A DNA stretch of 64,000 bases from Rhodocyclaceae bacterium (GTDB taxonomy: Bacteria; Pseudomonadota; Gammaproteobacteria; Burkholderiales; Rhodocyclaceae), in NCBI GenBank assembly GCA_013388985.1, contig JACAEF010000050.1:16610-80609 (forward strand), read 5' to 3'. How positions within the stretch are numbered: position 1 is the first letter of the stretch; each line of letters starts with the position of its first letter. Position numbers and translations under genes: made by a program. Below the pieces are notes generated by a model. The model searched no databases. It was not told where the DNA came from and saw only the letters and a program-made list of their open reading frames with translations. This document shows positions 1-8,350 of the stretch, in pieces.

Positions 1-1
1 G

Positions 2-730
2 TTCGAACTCCACTACCAGCCCCAGGTCGTCGCGGCCAGCGGCCGTCTGTGCGGCGTCGAGGCGCTGGTGCGCTGGCGCCATCCCGAGCTCGGCCTGGTG
101 CCACCCGACAAGTTCATACCGATCGCGGAAGAAACCGGACTGATCGAGGCAATCGGCGCCTGGGTGCTCGAAGAGGCCTGCCGGCAGCTCGGGGAATGGC
201 GCCGTGCCGGCATTGGCGATCTGCAGATGGCGGTGAATCTCTCCGCCCGGCAATTGCGCGCGGCCGATCTGGTCGCCACCGTGCGCGAGCTGATCGCGCG
301 CCACGGACTCGGCGAGGGCGATCTCGAGCTGGAAATCACCGAATCCGTGGCGATGGCCGAGCCGTCGGCCGCCATCGACCGGCTGCACGCGTTGCGTGCT
401 CTGGGCGTGCGGCTCGCCATCGACGATTTCGGCACCGGCTATTCATCGCTGGCTTATCTCAAGCGCCTGCCGATCCAGACCCTCAAGCTCGACCGCACCT
501 TCGTGCGCGACATCGAAACGGACCCCAACGACGCCGCGATCAGCGCCGCTTCGCTGGCACTAGCCAAGAGTCTGGGGCTGCAAGTGGTCGCCGAGGGTGT
601 CGAGAACGCGGCGCAACGCGACTTTCTGGCGAGCCGCGGCTGCGACGTGCTGCAAGGCTATCTGTTCGGCAAGCCGGCGCCGGCCGGCGAATGGACGGCG
701 CGCTGGAGCGGCAAACCCACGGCGGGATGA
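2..730 (+). CDS. EAL-domain c-di-GMP phosphodiesterase, 3' part (cut by window edge)
   Basis: Only the C-terminal EAL domain of a cyclic-di-GMP enzyme is present; the frame is open at the left edge, so any sensor or GGDEF part lies outside. Landmarks seen in order are [41 protein letters not shown] and VAEGVE, ending with [10 protein letters not shown]. These include the metal-binding and catalytic positions of active EAL domains, so hydrolysis of c-di-GMP to pGpG is likely. The 68 bp that follow, up to the ZIP gene, show nothing I recognise. Two further c-di-GMP proteins occur in this window (13157 and 56526). Confidence 0.93.
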   Translation, partial: FELHYQPQVVAASGRLCGVEALVRWRHPELGLVPPDKFIPIAEETGLIEAIGAWVLEEACRQLGEWRRAGIGDLQMAVNLSARQLRAADLVATVRELIARHGLGEGDLELEITESVAMAEPSAAIDRLHALRALGVRLAIDDFGTGYSSLAYLKRLPIQTLKLDRTFVRDIETDPNDAAISAASLALAKSLGLQVVAEGVENAAQRDFLASRGCDVLQGYLFGKPAPAGEWTARWSGKPTAG

Positions 731-798
731 GCGCGAACGATCGCCGCGATAGCGAATTTTCAATTGCATGCCCCGGGCTTGCGCCATAAGCTGAAAGC

Positions 799-1743
799 AT
801 GCAAACCGATAGCCTCCAGCCACGAATCGCGGCGGGAATGCGTTGGCCCGAAGCCTTCCTCGCCCATGCGCGCGCGCACCCGCTCGCCGCGCTCGGGCTG
901 GGCGTCGGCCTGTTGTCGGTCATGGCGCTGCTCGCGCAAAGCACGGTGCGGCTGCTCGGCGGTGAAGCCACGCTCGCGTTGCGCTATGCGATGCTCGGCG
1001 GGGCGGCGGGCTTCGCCGCGACCGCGCTGGGGGCGTTGCCGGCGCTCGTCCTGCGCGGCATCCCGCAAAAGCTCGAAGACAGCCTGCTTGGATTCGCCGC
1101 CGGCATGATGCTCGCCGCGAGCGCTTTCTCGCTGCTGCTGCCAGGTCTGGCGGCAGCAGCAGTGATGCTCGGCCACAAGGCGGCTGCCGCCGCTGTCGTG
1201 GTCTTCGGCATGGCGCTGGGCGTGCTGCTGATGCTGGGACTGGACGAATTCACGCCGCACGCGCATGACCAGAGCGGCCCGTGCGGGCCCGGCCACGAGC
1301 GCTGCGGGCGCGTCTGGCTGTTCGTCTTCGCCATTGCCTTGCACAACCTGCCGGAGGGCATGGCCATCGGCGTTTCCTTCGCGCAGGGCGATCTGGGCGT
1401 GGGTCTGCCGCTGACGACGGCGATCGCGCTGCAGGACATTCCCGAAGGACTCGCGGTGGCGCTGGCGATGCGCGCGGCGGGCTTTTCCGCACCCCTCGCG
1501 GTGGGCATCGCCACGTTGAGCGGGCTGCTCGAGCCGCTGGGCGCCTTGCTCGGCGTGGGGCTGGCCAGCGGCCTCGCGGTGGCCTATCCGATCGGCCTGG
1601 GCCTGGCGGCCGGGGCGATGATCTTCGTCGTCTCGCACGAAGTGATCCCGGAAACCCACCGCAACGGCCACCAGACGCCGGCGACCCTCGGCCTGATGGC
1701 CGGCTTCGCGCTGATGATGGTGCTCGACACGGCGCTGGGCTGA
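799..1743 (+). CDS. ZIP-family divalent metal transporter (ZupT/GufA-like)
   Basis: A 314-residue polytopic membrane protein, probably importing zinc or related divalent metals into the cytoplasm. The two ZIP signature helices are clear: HNLPEGMAIGVSF and, further on, QDIPEGLAVALAM, where H, N, E and D supply the metal-binding pathway. Before them is a short His/Asp/Cys-rich loop (HAHDQSGPCGPGHERC) of the kind that collects metal between membrane segments. About eight hydrophobic segments are visible. The second signature has Q-D where many members have H-N, which may change selectivity. It stands alone between an EAL gene and argS, so the context does not reveal the metal. Confidence 0.9.
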   Translation: MQTDSLQPRIAAGMRWPEAFLAHARAHPLAALGLGVGLLSVMALLAQSTVRLLGGEATLALRYAMLGGAAGFAATALGALPALVLRGIPQKLEDSLLGFAAGMMLAASAFSLLLPGLAAAAVMLGHKAAAAAVVVFGMALGVLLMLGLDEFTPHAHDQSGPCGPGHERCGRVWLFVFAIALHNLPEGMAIGVSFAQGDLGVGLPLTTAIALQDIPEGLAVALAMRAAGFSAPLAVGIATLSGLLEPLGALLGVGLASGLAVAYPIGLGLAAGAMIFVVSHEVIPETHRNGHQTPATLGLMAGFALMMVLDTALG

Positions 1744-1748
1744 AATGG

Positions 1749-1773
1749 GTGCCGTCTTGCCAGCGCCGACTTT
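1749..1773 (-). repeat. Dispersed 25-bp repeat, short form (intergenic)
   Basis: Copy in inverse orientation (GTGCCGTC... CAGCGCCGACTTT) in the 62-bp gap between the ZIP gene and argS. Its distal end leads into the argS promoter region, about 20 bp before the -10 box. Confidence 0.8.
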
Positions 1774-1791
1774 CACGGAACGGGCCGGCGC

Positions 1792-1797
1792 TATAAT
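1792..1797 (+). promoter_or_regulatory. Putative argS -10 box
   Basis: A perfect TATAAT lies only 8 bp before the argS ATG. If used, transcription would begin at about the start codon, giving a nearly leaderless mRNA. No good -35 is seen; the repeat upstream supplies ACTTTC at roughly the right spacing. Confidence 0.45.
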
Positions 1798-1805
1798 CCG
1801 CCGCC

Positions 1806-3542
1806 ATGTCCTCGCCATCCATCGATATCAAGTCGCATCTCGTCGCGCTGCTCGACGCGGCGCTTTCCAGCGTCGCTCCCGGCGTGGGGGCGGAAATCCA
1901 GCTCGAACGGCCGCGCGATCCGGCTCATGGCGATTTCTCCAGCAACCTCGCGTTGCAGATCGCCAAGGGGCTGAAAGAGAATCCGCGCAAGATCGCCGAG
2001 CGTCTGGTGCATGAGCTGCCGCGCTCGCCCTGGGTGCTGAAGGCTGAGGCAGCGGGCGCCGGCTTCATCAATTTCACGCTGACCGCAGTCGCCAAGACCG
2101 CCGTGATCCATGCGGTGCTCGCCCGCGGCGAGCAGTTCGGCCGCGGCGCGAAGAAGCCGGGTCGGCTGCAGGTCGAGTTCGTTTCCGCCAATCCGACCGG
2201 GCCGCTGCACGTCGGTCACGGCCGCGGTGCGGCTTATGGCGCGAGTCTGGCCAATCTGCTCTCCTTCGCCGGTTTCGAGGTCTGCCGCGAGTTCTACGTC
2301 AATGACGCCGGCCGGCAGATGGACATCCTCGCCGTGTCGACCTGGCTGCGCTATCTGGAAATCTTCGGCGAGACGGTGCCGTTCCCGCCCAATGCCTATC
2401 AGGGCGACTACGTGCGCACCATGGCACGGCAGATCAAGGAGGCGCATGGCGATCGCTACGTCCATCCGGCCGCCGCGGTGCTCGCCTGCGTGCCGCCGCT
2501 GGAGGCCGATGCCGAGGCGCATCTCGACGGCCTGATCGCCGTCGCCAAGGATCTGCTCGGCGAGGACTGGAACTACATCCACCAGCACGCCCTGGCCGAA
2601 CAGCTGGCCGACTGCCGCGCCGATCTCGAGGAATACGGCGTGCATTACGACTGCTGGTTCTCGGAGAAGAGCCTCTACGACACCGGCATGGTGGCGCAGG
2701 CCATCGACGAGCTGGAAAAGCGTGGCCACATCTATCTGCAGGATGGCGCCAAATGGTTCCGCTCGTCGCACTTCGGCGACGAGAAGGATCGCGTCGTGCA
2801 GCGCGAGAACGGCCAATACACCTATTTCGCCTCCGACATCGCCTATCACCGCAACAAGTTCGCGCGCGGTTTCACGCGCATCATCGACGTCTGGGGCGCC
2901 GACCACCATGGTTACATCGCGCGCGTCAAGGGCGCCTTGCAGGCACTCGGCCTCGATGCCGCGGCGCTCGAGGTGGCGCTGGTGCAATTCGTCAGCCTCT
3001 ATCGCGGCCACGAAAAGGTGTCGATGAGCACGCGCGCCGGTTCCTACATCACGCTGCGCGAATTGCGCGAAGAGGTCGGCAACGACGCCTGCCGTTTCTT
3101 CTATCTCTTGAGCAAGCAGGACAAGCCGCTCGATTTCGATCTCGAGCTGGCCAAGAGCCAGTCGAACGACAACCCGGTCTATTACGTCCAATATGCCCAT
3201 GCGCGCATCAGCAGCGTCCTCCGGCAATGGGGCGGCGATCCCGCCACGCTGGCCGGCGTCGACCTCGCGCCGCTTGGCGGCGAACGCGAGCTCGCCCTGG
3301 CGGCCAAGCTCTCCACCTTCCCCGAGCTGATCGAAACCGCCGCCGCCGATCGGGCGCCGCACGCGCTGGCTTTCTGGCTGCGCGAGCTGGCCGCCGAATT
3401 CCATGGCTGGTACAACGCCGAGCGTCTGCTGGTCGACGACGAGGCGCAAAGGCTCGCCCGCTTGGCGCTGGCCGTCGCGGTGCGTCAGGTGATTGCCAAC
3501 GGCCTGCGCATCCTCGGCGTTGCCGCGCCCGAGGCGATGTAA
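1806..3542 (+). CDS. argS: Arginyl-tRNA synthetase
   Basis: 578 residues, the usual length for class I ArgRS, charging tRNA-Arg in the cytoplasm. The N-terminal additional domain is followed by the signature VEFVSANPTGPLHVGHGRG, in which HVGH is the HIGH box. Further on are the FYVNDAGRQ motif, YFASDIAYH and the DVWGADHHGY segment, then KVSMSTR in place of KMSKS, as in many bacterial ArgRSs. The anticodon-binding domain ends with the family-typical RLALAVAVRQVIANGLRILGV. The stop codon TAA is fused to a dispersed repeat (3541), after which a SPOR gene starts. Confidence 0.98.
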   Translation: MSSPSIDIKSHLVALLDAALSSVAPGVGAEIQLERPRDPAHGDFSSNLALQIAKGLKENPRKIAERLVHELPRSPWVLKAEAAGAGFINFTLTAVAKTAVIHAVLARGEQFGRGAKKPGRLQVEFVSANPTGPLHVGHGRGAAYGASLANLLSFAGFEVCREFYVNDAGRQMDILAVSTWLRYLEIFGETVPFPPNAYQGDYVRTMARQIKEAHGDRYVHPAAAVLACVPPLEADAEAHLDGLIAVAKDLLGEDWNYIHQHALAEQLADCRADLEEYGVHYDCWFSEKSLYDTGMVAQAIDELEKRGHIYLQDGAKWFRSSHFGDEKDRVVQRENGQYTYFASDIAYHRNKFARGFTRIIDVWGADHHGYIARVKGALQALGLDAAALEVALVQFVSLYRGHEKVSMSTRAGSYITLRELREEVGNDACRFFYLLSKQDKPLDFDLELAKSQSNDNPVYYVQYAHARISSVLRQWGGDPATLAGVDLAPLGGERELALAAKLSTFPELIETAAADRAPHALAFWLRELAAEFHGWYNAERLLVDDEAQRLARLALAVAVRQVIANGLRILGVAAPEAM

Positions 3543-3565
3543 AGTCGGCGCTGGCGGAACGGCAC
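3541..3565 (+). repeat. Dispersed 25-bp repeat, short form (argS stop to SPOR start)
   Basis: Begins inside the argS stop codon (TAAAGTCGG) and ends at the base before the ATG of the next gene, filling the whole intergenic gap. Its GGCGGAAC stretch may serve as the only Shine-Dalgarno-like sequence for the SPOR gene. Confidence 0.85.
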
Positions 3566-4156
3566 ATGGGCGGCGTGAAAGAGGGAACGGGGTTAGTGAA
3601 GCGGGGCGGGCCACAACGGGGTGGCACGCTGATCGGCCTGGTGCTGGGGATCGTCGTCGGCGTGCTGATCTCGTTCGGCGTCGTCTGGTATCTGAACAAG
3701 GCGCCACTACCTTTTACCGAGAAGGTGACCCGGCCGGAAACGGTCAATGGCGGCAAGGAGCCCGTGGCGCTGCCGGGCAAGCCGGGCGACAAACCGGCGA
3801 GCGGCGAGCGCAAATTCGATTTTTACGACATCCTCGAAGGCAAGAAGCCGCCGACACCGGAAGCGGCGCCCGCTGCCGCGCCGCCGGTCCGCAGCGAAGC
3901 GGCGCCCGCGGCAGCAGGCGGCAACCTCTACTTGCAGGTGGGCGCCTTCCAGAAGAAGAGCGACGCCGACAACCTGCGCGCCAGGCTGGCGATGCTCGGC
4001 TTCGAGGCGGGCGTGCTCGAGGTCGAGACGCCGGGCAAGGGGACGCTGCATCGCGTGCGTCTCGGCCCCTTCGCCTCGATGGAGGAGTTGAACCGGACGC
4101 GCAGCCAGTTGTCCGAACAGGGTGTCCAGGCCACGGTGGTCCGGCCCCAAGAGTAG
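3566..4156 (+). CDS. SPOR-domain cell-division/peptidoglycan-binding protein
   Basis: A 196-residue bitopic inner-membrane protein. After a short cytoplasmic N-terminus (about 20 residues) there is one membrane segment (GTLIGLVLGIVVGVL...), then a Pro/Ala-rich periplasmic linker, and a C-terminal SPOR domain of about 75 residues beginning YLQVGAFQKKSDADNLRARL and ending in VQATVVRP. SPOR domains bind denuded glycan strands at the septum, so a role at the division site (FtsN-like) is inferred. I chose ATG 3566 because it follows argS directly and gives a short positively charged N-terminus. dsbA follows after 13 bp with its own AAAGGA ribosome site. Confidence 0.9.
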   Translation: MGGVKEGTGLVKRGGPQRGGTLIGLVLGIVVGVLISFGVVWYLNKAPLPFTEKVTRPETVNGGKEPVALPGKPGDKPASGERKFDFYDILEGKKPPTPEAAPAAAPPVRSEAAPAAAGGNLYLQVGAFQKKSDADNLRARLAMLGFEAGVLEVETPGKGTLHRVRLGPFASMEELNRTRSQLSEQGVQATVVRPQE

Positions 4157-4169
4157 AAAGGAAACCCGC

Positions 4170-4835
4170 ATGAAGCTCGTCAAGCTCGCATTCGCCGCAC
4201 TCGCCATCGGCGCGTTCGCCCTGCAACCGGCGCTGGCCGCCGATCCGGTCGAAGGCCGCAATTTCCATCGTCTGCAGATGCCGCAACCCACCGAAGACGC
4301 TGGCAAGGTCGAGGTGATCGAATTCTTCTGGTATGGCTGCCCGCACTGCGCCAAGCTCGAACCGCTCCTGAAATCCTGGGTCAAGCAGTTGCCGGCCGAC
4401 GTCGGCTTCAAGAAGGTTCCGGCGATCCTCGGCGACAGCTGGGCGCCGGGTGCGCGCCTTTACTACACGCTGGAGGCGATGAATCTGCTCGACAAGCTCA
4501 ATGATGAGGTGTTCGACGCGATGATCAACCAGCGCATCAATCTCGGCAACGAGAACGTGCTGTTCGACTGGGTGGCGAAAAAGGGCGTCGACAAGAAGGC
4601 CTTCGCCGACACCTACAAGTCTTTCACGGTCGATGCCAAGGTCAAGAAGGCCGCCGAGATGACCCAGGAATACGGCTTCAGCGGCGTGCCGGCGCTCGTC
4701 GTCGGCGGCAAGTACAGCCCCGGCCCGGAACTGCAGTCGTACGAGCACATGCTGCAGGTGGCCGATTTCCTGATCGCCAAGAATCGCGCCGAACTCAAGA
4801 AAACCGCGGCGGCGCAGAAGCCGGCGAAGAAGTAA
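4170..4835 (+). CDS. dsbA: Thiol:disulfide interchange protein DsbA
   Basis: 221 residues with a cleavable signal peptide (hydrophobic core, ending ALA-A near residue 24). The thioredoxin fold carries the DsbA active site CPHC (C57, C60) in EFFWYGCPHC, and the cis-Pro loop SGVPALVV. It should introduce disulfide bonds into periplasmic proteins, re-oxidised by DsbB elsewhere. The start at 4170 follows an AAAGGA ribosome site and gives the expected signal peptide. A strong intrinsic terminator follows at 4901. The C-terminus is lysine/alanine rich (KKTAAAQKPAKK). Confidence 0.97.
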   Translation: MKLVKLAFAALAIGAFALQPALAADPVEGRNFHRLQMPQPTEDAGKVEVIEFFWYGCPHCAKLEPLLKSWVKQLPADVGFKKVPAILGDSWAPGARLYYTLEAMNLLDKLNDEVFDAMINQRINLGNENVLFDWVAKKGVDKKAFADTYKSFTVDAKVKKAAEMTQEYGFSGVPALVVGGKYSPGPELQSYEHMLQVADFLIAKNRAELKKTAAAQKPAKK

Positions 4836-4900
4836 GGCCAGGGAATCCATCACAGGGTTTTGGTTACGACGTAACTTGCCAAGCAAGTTAGTCTTCACCG

Positions 4901-4931
4901 AAACCACGGGCCGAAAGCGGCCCGTGGTTTT
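4901..4931 (+). terminator. Intrinsic terminator after dsbA
   Basis: A perfect 13-bp stem (AAACCACGGGCCG pairing with CGGCCCGTGGTTT) with an AAAG loop and terminal TTTT. It ends dsbA transcription. The right arm overlaps the most conventional start region of the next gene (GTG 4924). Confidence 0.85.
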
Positions 4932-5682
4932 CATCACCGGCGCCTCGTCAGGCATCGGCGCGGCGCTGGCCCGCTACTATGCCTCGCATGGCGCGATCCT
5001 CGGCCTGGCCGCACGGCGTAGCGAGGCGCTGCAGGCGCTGGCCGCCGAGCTCGGCACGGTCTGCCATTGTTACCCCCTCGACGTCTCCGACGCCGCCGCG
5101 CTCGCGACGGCCGGCGCCGATTTCCTTGCCCGGGCCGGCGTGCCGGATGTCGTGATCGCCAACGCCGGCGTCTCGGTCGGCACGCTGACCGGCGAGGCCG
5201 AGGACCTGCCGGCCTTCCGGCGCGTCTTCGAGATCAACGTGCTGGGCATGGTGCACACCTTCCATCCCTTCGTCGCGGCGATGCAGCGGGCCAGGCGGGG
5301 CCGGCTGGTGGGTATCGCCTCCGTCGCCGGCGTCCGCGGCCTGCCCGGAGCGGGCGCCTACTCCGCCTCGAAGGCCGCTGCCATCGCCTATCTGGAAAGC
5401 CTGCGGGTCGAATTGCAAGGGTCGGGCATCAAGGTCGTGACGCTCGCACCCGGCTACATCGCCACGCCAATGACCGAAAAGAATCCCTATCCGATGCCCT
5501 TCCTGATGCCGGTCGACAAGGCGGTCGCGAGCATGGCGCGGCACATCGAGCGCGGTTCGCGCTTCGCCGTCATGCCCTGGCAGATGGGCATCGTCGCGGC
5601 GGCGATGAAGTTCCTGCCGCGAGCGCTCTACGACCGGCTGGCCAGCCGCGCCGGGCGAAAGCCGCGCGGGACGCTGCGCTGA
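4924..5682 (+). CDS. Short-chain dehydrogenase/reductase (SDR family)
   Basis: Classical SDR with the nucleotide-binding TGASSGIG near the N-terminus, the NAG segment (VIANAGVSVG), catalytic Ser region GIASVAG, and the YSASK catalytic Tyr/Lys motif; about 252 residues. Substrate unknown; NADP- or NAD-dependent oxidoreduction is inferred. The start is uncertain: GTG 4924 gives the standard MVFITGASSG start but lies inside the dsbA terminator stem, whereas TTG 4876 would add 16 residues and require translation through the hairpin. No operon partner is visible; the next gene is preceded by its own promoter. Confidence 0.85.
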   Translation: MVFITGASSGIGAALARYYASHGAILGLAARRSEALQALAAELGTVCHCYPLDVSDAAALATAGADFLARAGVPDVVIANAGVSVGTLTGEAEDLPAFRRVFEINVLGMVHTFHPFVAAMQRARRGRLVGIASVAGVRGLPGAGAYSASKAAAIAYLESLRVELQGSGIKVVTLAPGYIATPMTEKNPYPMPFLMPVDKAVASMARHIERGSRFAVMPWQMGIVAAAMKFLPRALYDRLASRAGRKPRGTLR

Positions 5683-5683
5683 G

Positions 5684-5766
5684 GTGCCGTCCCGGCGGCG
5701 CTCGCGGTCGCAACCCCCGTCTGCGGCGGGTTCCCCTCCGCTGCTCGCGTCTTCAGCGCCGACTTT
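5684..5766 (-). repeat. Dispersed repeat, long form (83 bp)
   Basis: Has the same two ends as the 25-bp short form (GTGCCGTC at 5684, CAGCGCCGACTTT at 5754) with about 58 bp between them, including CTGCGGCGGG and TCCCCTCCGCTGCTCGC that recur in the copies at 11631 and 37957. Its end supplies the first two bases of the FNR-type box that drives ubiU. Confidence 0.8.
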
Positions 5767-5806
5767 GACCCAGGTCAAGCAGCCGGAGGCTCCACGGCCT
5801 TATAGT
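5765..5806 (+). promoter_or_regulatory. FNR/Anr-type box and -10 of the ubiUVT operon
   Basis: TTGACCCAGGTCAA (5765-5778) is a perfect palindrome of the TTGAY-N4-RTCAA type bound by FNR/Anr/Dnr regulators. A -10 box TATAGT lies at 5801-5806, placing the transcription start near 5813 and the box centre (5771.5) at -41.5, the class II activator position. The coding start follows at 5835. This fits oxygen-dependent control of anaerobic ubiquinone synthesis. Confidence 0.75.
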
Positions 5807-5834
5807 AACCGCCTCTTTTTGTGCGGATTCCCGG

Positions 5835-6842
5835 ATGAGCACCCCCTTCGAACTGGTTTGTCCCGCCGGCGGGCTGCCGGCGCTAAAAGCCGCCGTCGAT
5901 CACGGCGCCGACTGCGTCTATACCGGCTTTCGCGACGCGACCAACGCGCGCAACTTCACCGGCCTCAACTTCGACGACAAAAGCCTGAAGGAAGGCATCG
6001 CCTATGCGCACGCGCGCGGCGTCAAGGTGCTGGTGGCGCTCAACACCTATCCGCAGACCGACAACTGGCCGGGATGGACGGCCGCCGTCGACAAGGCCGC
6101 GGCCTTTGGCGTCGACGCGGTGATCCTCGCCGATCCCGGCCTGATGGACTATGCCCACCGCACCCACCCGCAGCTGCGGCTGCATCTGTCGGTGCAGGGT
6201 TCGGCGACCAATTACGAGGCGATCAACTTCTATCACGAGCGCTATGGCATCCAGCGCGCCGTGCTGCCGCGCGTGCTCTCGCTCGCCCAGGTCGAGCACG
6301 TGGTGAAGCACACCCCGGTCGAGATCGAGGTGTTCGGCTTCGGCGGCCTGTGCGTGATGGTCGAAGGCCGCTGCGCGCTGTCGGCCTACACCACGGGCAC
6401 CTCGCCGAATTGCCAGGGCGCCTGCTCGCCGGGAAAGAGCGTCCGTTACGAGGAAACGCCGCGCGGCATGGAAACGCGCTTGAACGGCGTGCTGATCGAC
6501 CGCTTCGCGCCGGGCGAGCGCGCCGGCTATCCGACGCTGTGCAAGGGCCGCTTCGAGGTCGATGAGGAAACCTATTACGCGATCGAGGAGCCGGCCAGCC
6601 TCAACACGATGGAACTCTTGCCCGAGCTGATGAAGGCCGGCGTCCGGGCGCTGAAGATCGAGGGCCGCCAGAGGAGCCCCGCCTACGTCGCGCAGGTGAC
6701 GAAAGTGTGGCGCCAGGCGATCGACGCCTGCCGGCGCGATACCGAGCACTTCAAGCCGACGCCGGCGTGGATGGCCGAGCTCAACAAGATCTCCGAAGGC
6801 CAGTCGGCCACGCTCGGCGCGTACAATCGTCCGTGGAAGTGA
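5835..6842 (+). CDS. ubiU: UbiU, O2-independent ubiquinone hydroxylation, U32 family
   Basis: 335 residues, annotated in older genomes as a U32 peptidase/collagenase. UbiU and UbiV form an Fe-S complex that hydroxylates ubiquinone precursors without O2, probably using prephenate-derived oxygen. Four cysteines, C173, C180, C197 and C236, match the spacing of the E. coli UbiU 4Fe-4S ligands (as I recall them, 169/176/193/232). The order ubiU, ubiV, ubiT in the same direction supports the call over a peptidase. An FNR-type promoter lies upstream at 5765. A toxin-antitoxin pair is lodged between this gene and ubiV. Confidence 0.93.
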   Translation: MSTPFELVCPAGGLPALKAAVDHGADCVYTGFRDATNARNFTGLNFDDKSLKEGIAYAHARGVKVLVALNTYPQTDNWPGWTAAVDKAAAFGVDAVILADPGLMDYAHRTHPQLRLHLSVQGSATNYEAINFYHERYGIQRAVLPRVLSLAQVEHVVKHTPVEIEVFGFGGLCVMVEGRCALSAYTTGTSPNCQGACSPGKSVRYEETPRGMETRLNGVLIDRFAPGERAGYPTLCKGRFEVDEETYYAIEEPASLNTMELLPELMKAGVRALKIEGRQRSPAYVAQVTKVWRQAIDACRRDTEHFKPTPAWMAELNKISEGQSATLGAYNRPWK

Positions 6843-6861
6843 CGGCAACCAGGAGACCGGC

Positions 6862-7083
6862 ATGGCAGACAAGCCCGTGATCCAGATCGACCCCGATATC
6901 CTCGGCGGCACGCCGGTTTTCGCCGGCACGCGCGTGCCCGTCAAGACCTTGTTCGACTATCTCGAAGCGGGCGATTCGCTCGACGTGTTTTGCGAGGACT
7001 TCCCCTCAGTGCCCAAAGTCATGTGTATCGGCGTGCTTGAAGAGGCCCGTCGCGCAGTCTCTCCAGATGCGCATCCTGCTTGA
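6862..7083 (+). CDS. DUF433 antitoxin-like protein
   Basis: 73 residues. The sequence IDPDILGGTPVFAGTRVPVKTLFDYLE is the DUF433 signature, a winged-helix-like DNA-binding fold found as the antitoxin of VapC/PIN-like partners. An AGGAGA ribosome site precedes ATG 6862. It overlaps the next gene by 17 bp, typical of translationally coupled toxin-antitoxin pairs, and lies just 19 bp after ubiU. The pair interrupts ubiU and ubiV, which are normally adjacent, so insertion is inferred. Autoregulation is expected from the family but no operator is obvious. Confidence 0.85.
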   Translation: MADKPVIQIDPDILGGTPVFAGTRVPVKTLFDYLEAGDSLDVFCEDFPSVPKVMCIGVLEEARRAVSPDAHPA

Positions 7084-7384
7084 TGAATCCCTGCCGAGAC
7101 GCTTGCGATATGCATTCGAGGGCCATGAGGTCGTGACCGTGGTCGAAGCCGGTTGGTCTGGCGCGAAGAACGGCAAGCTGTTGGCCTTGGCCGCGGCGCG
7201 CTTCGAGGTGTTCGTCACCGTCGACCAGAATCTGCAATATCAACAGAATCTCGCCGCCTTGCCGCTGGCCGTGGTCGTCCTGAAAGCGCCCGACAATCGG
7301 CTGGCCACTCTTTTGCCGCTCGTGCCGAAGGTGCTGGCGGTGCTGGACGATCTGCGCCCCAATGCGCTTACCGTCATTGCCTGA
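7067..7384 (+). CDS. DUF5615 PIN-like toxin
   Basis: 105 residues from ATG 7067, which gives the family start [10 protein letters not shown], where the Asp is the first acidic residue of the PIN-like active site. Later acidic positions are visible in [13 protein letters not shown]. The family is predicted to be an RNase toxin partner of DUF433 proteins; the activity is inferred, not shown. An upstream ATG (7037) in frame would add ten residues but overlaps the antitoxin more deeply. The ubiV gene starts 13 bp after its stop, so transcription of the toxin is tied to the anaerobic ubiquinone operon. Confidence 0.82.
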   Translation: MRILLDESLPRRLRYAFEGHEVVTVVEAGWSGAKNGKLLALAAARFEVFVTVDQNLQYQQNLAALPLAVVVLKAPDNRLATLLPLVPKVLAVLDDLRPNALTVIA

Positions 7385-7397
7385 AGACCGGAGGATC

Positions 7398-8273
7398 ATG
7401 AAACTCGCCCTCGGCCCCCTGCTCTACTACTGGCCGCGTCAGCGCGTGATGGATTTCTACGCCGAGATGGCGCAAGCGCCCGTCGAGGTCGTCTATCTCG
7501 GCGAGGCGGTCTGCTCGCGCCGCCACGAGATGCGCCTCGACGATTGGCTCGACGTGGCGACGACGCTCGCCGATGTTGGCAAGGAAGTGGCGCTCTCGAC
7601 GCTGCCGTTGATCGAATCGGAATCGGATCTCAAGGCGGTGCGTCGCCTGATGGACGCAGCGCGGGAGGACCCGCGCCTGACCATCGAGGCCAACGAGATG
7701 GGCGCGGTGCGCCAACTCGCCGAGCGCGGCCAGCGCTTCGTCGCCGGCCCGACGCTCAACGTCTTCAACGGCCATACGCTGAAGATCCTCGTCGATTGCG
7801 GCGCGACGCGCTGGGTGATGCCGCCGGAGATCGGCCGCAGCGCGTTGTCGGGTCTGCAACGCGAACGGCCGGCCGGCATCGAGACGGAAATCTTCGCCCA
7901 CGGCCGCATTCCGCTCGCCTATTCGGCGCGCTGCTTCACCGCGCGGCGCTACCGGTTGCAGAAAGATAGCTGCGAATTCCGCTGCATCGGCTTTCCGGAC
8001 GGATTGCCGGTGAAGACGCGCGAGGGAGAGCCCTTCCTCACCTTGAACGGCATCCAGACCCAGTCCGCGAAGCTCTACCACCTCGAACGCGAGCTGCCGG
8101 AGCTCACCGCCATGGGCGTCGACCTGATCCGCCTCTCGCCGCAGTCCGAGGGCATGGCGGAACTGATCCAGGCCTACCGCGCGCTGCTCGATGGTATGCC
8201 TACCGCGATGCCGGGCGGGGATTACTGCAACGGCTTCTGGTACGATCGTCCGGGTCTCGATTGGGTGACATGA
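7398..8273 (+). CDS. ubiV: UbiV, O2-independent ubiquinone hydroxylation, U32 family
   Basis: 291 residues from ATG 7398, preceded by GGAGG. It partners UbiU in O2-independent hydroxylation of the ubiquinone ring. Cysteines C39, C179, C192 and C196 match the recalled E. coli UbiV ligand set (39/180/193/197) with one residue shift, a strong indication of an intact 4Fe-4S site. Typical family segments are [18 protein letters not shown] and LSPQSEGM. Its stop is followed by an 8-bp hairpin and then ubiT. An upstream ATG 7362 lies inside the toxin gene and lacks a ribosome site. Confidence 0.93.
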   Translation: MKLALGPLLYYWPRQRVMDFYAEMAQAPVEVVYLGEAVCSRRHEMRLDDWLDVATTLADVGKEVALSTLPLIESESDLKAVRRLMDAAREDPRLTIEANEMGAVRQLAERGQRFVAGPTLNVFNGHTLKILVDCGATRWVMPPEIGRSALSGLQRERPAGIETEIFAHGRIPLAYSARCFTARRYRLQKDSCEFRCIGFPDGLPVKTREGEPFLTLNGIQTQSAKLYHLERELPELTAMGVDLIRLSPQSEGMAELIQAYRALLDGMPTAMPGGDYCNGFWYDRPGLDWVT

Positions 8274-8291
8274 ATGCCCGCCATCCCCCAG

Positions 8292-8311
8292 CCCCTTCCT
8301 CACGGAAGGGG
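8292..8311. other. Perfect hairpin between ubiV and ubiT
   Basis: CCCCTTCC, loop TCAC, GGAAGGGG: an 8-bp perfect stem with a 4-nt loop but no T-run. It may be an mRNA-stabilising or attenuating element within the operon rather than a full terminator. Confidence 0.5.
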
Positions 8312-8350
8312 AGACTGTTGGCTCGCTAAGCTCGATGATTTGGTATCGCC

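Noticed and set aside
1791..3707. Very long minus-strand ORF opposite argS and similar antisense ORFs (e.g. 15078-17636, 42375-45137)
   Set aside because: High-GC shadow frames opposite well-identified genes, with Arg/Ala-rich low-complexity translations.
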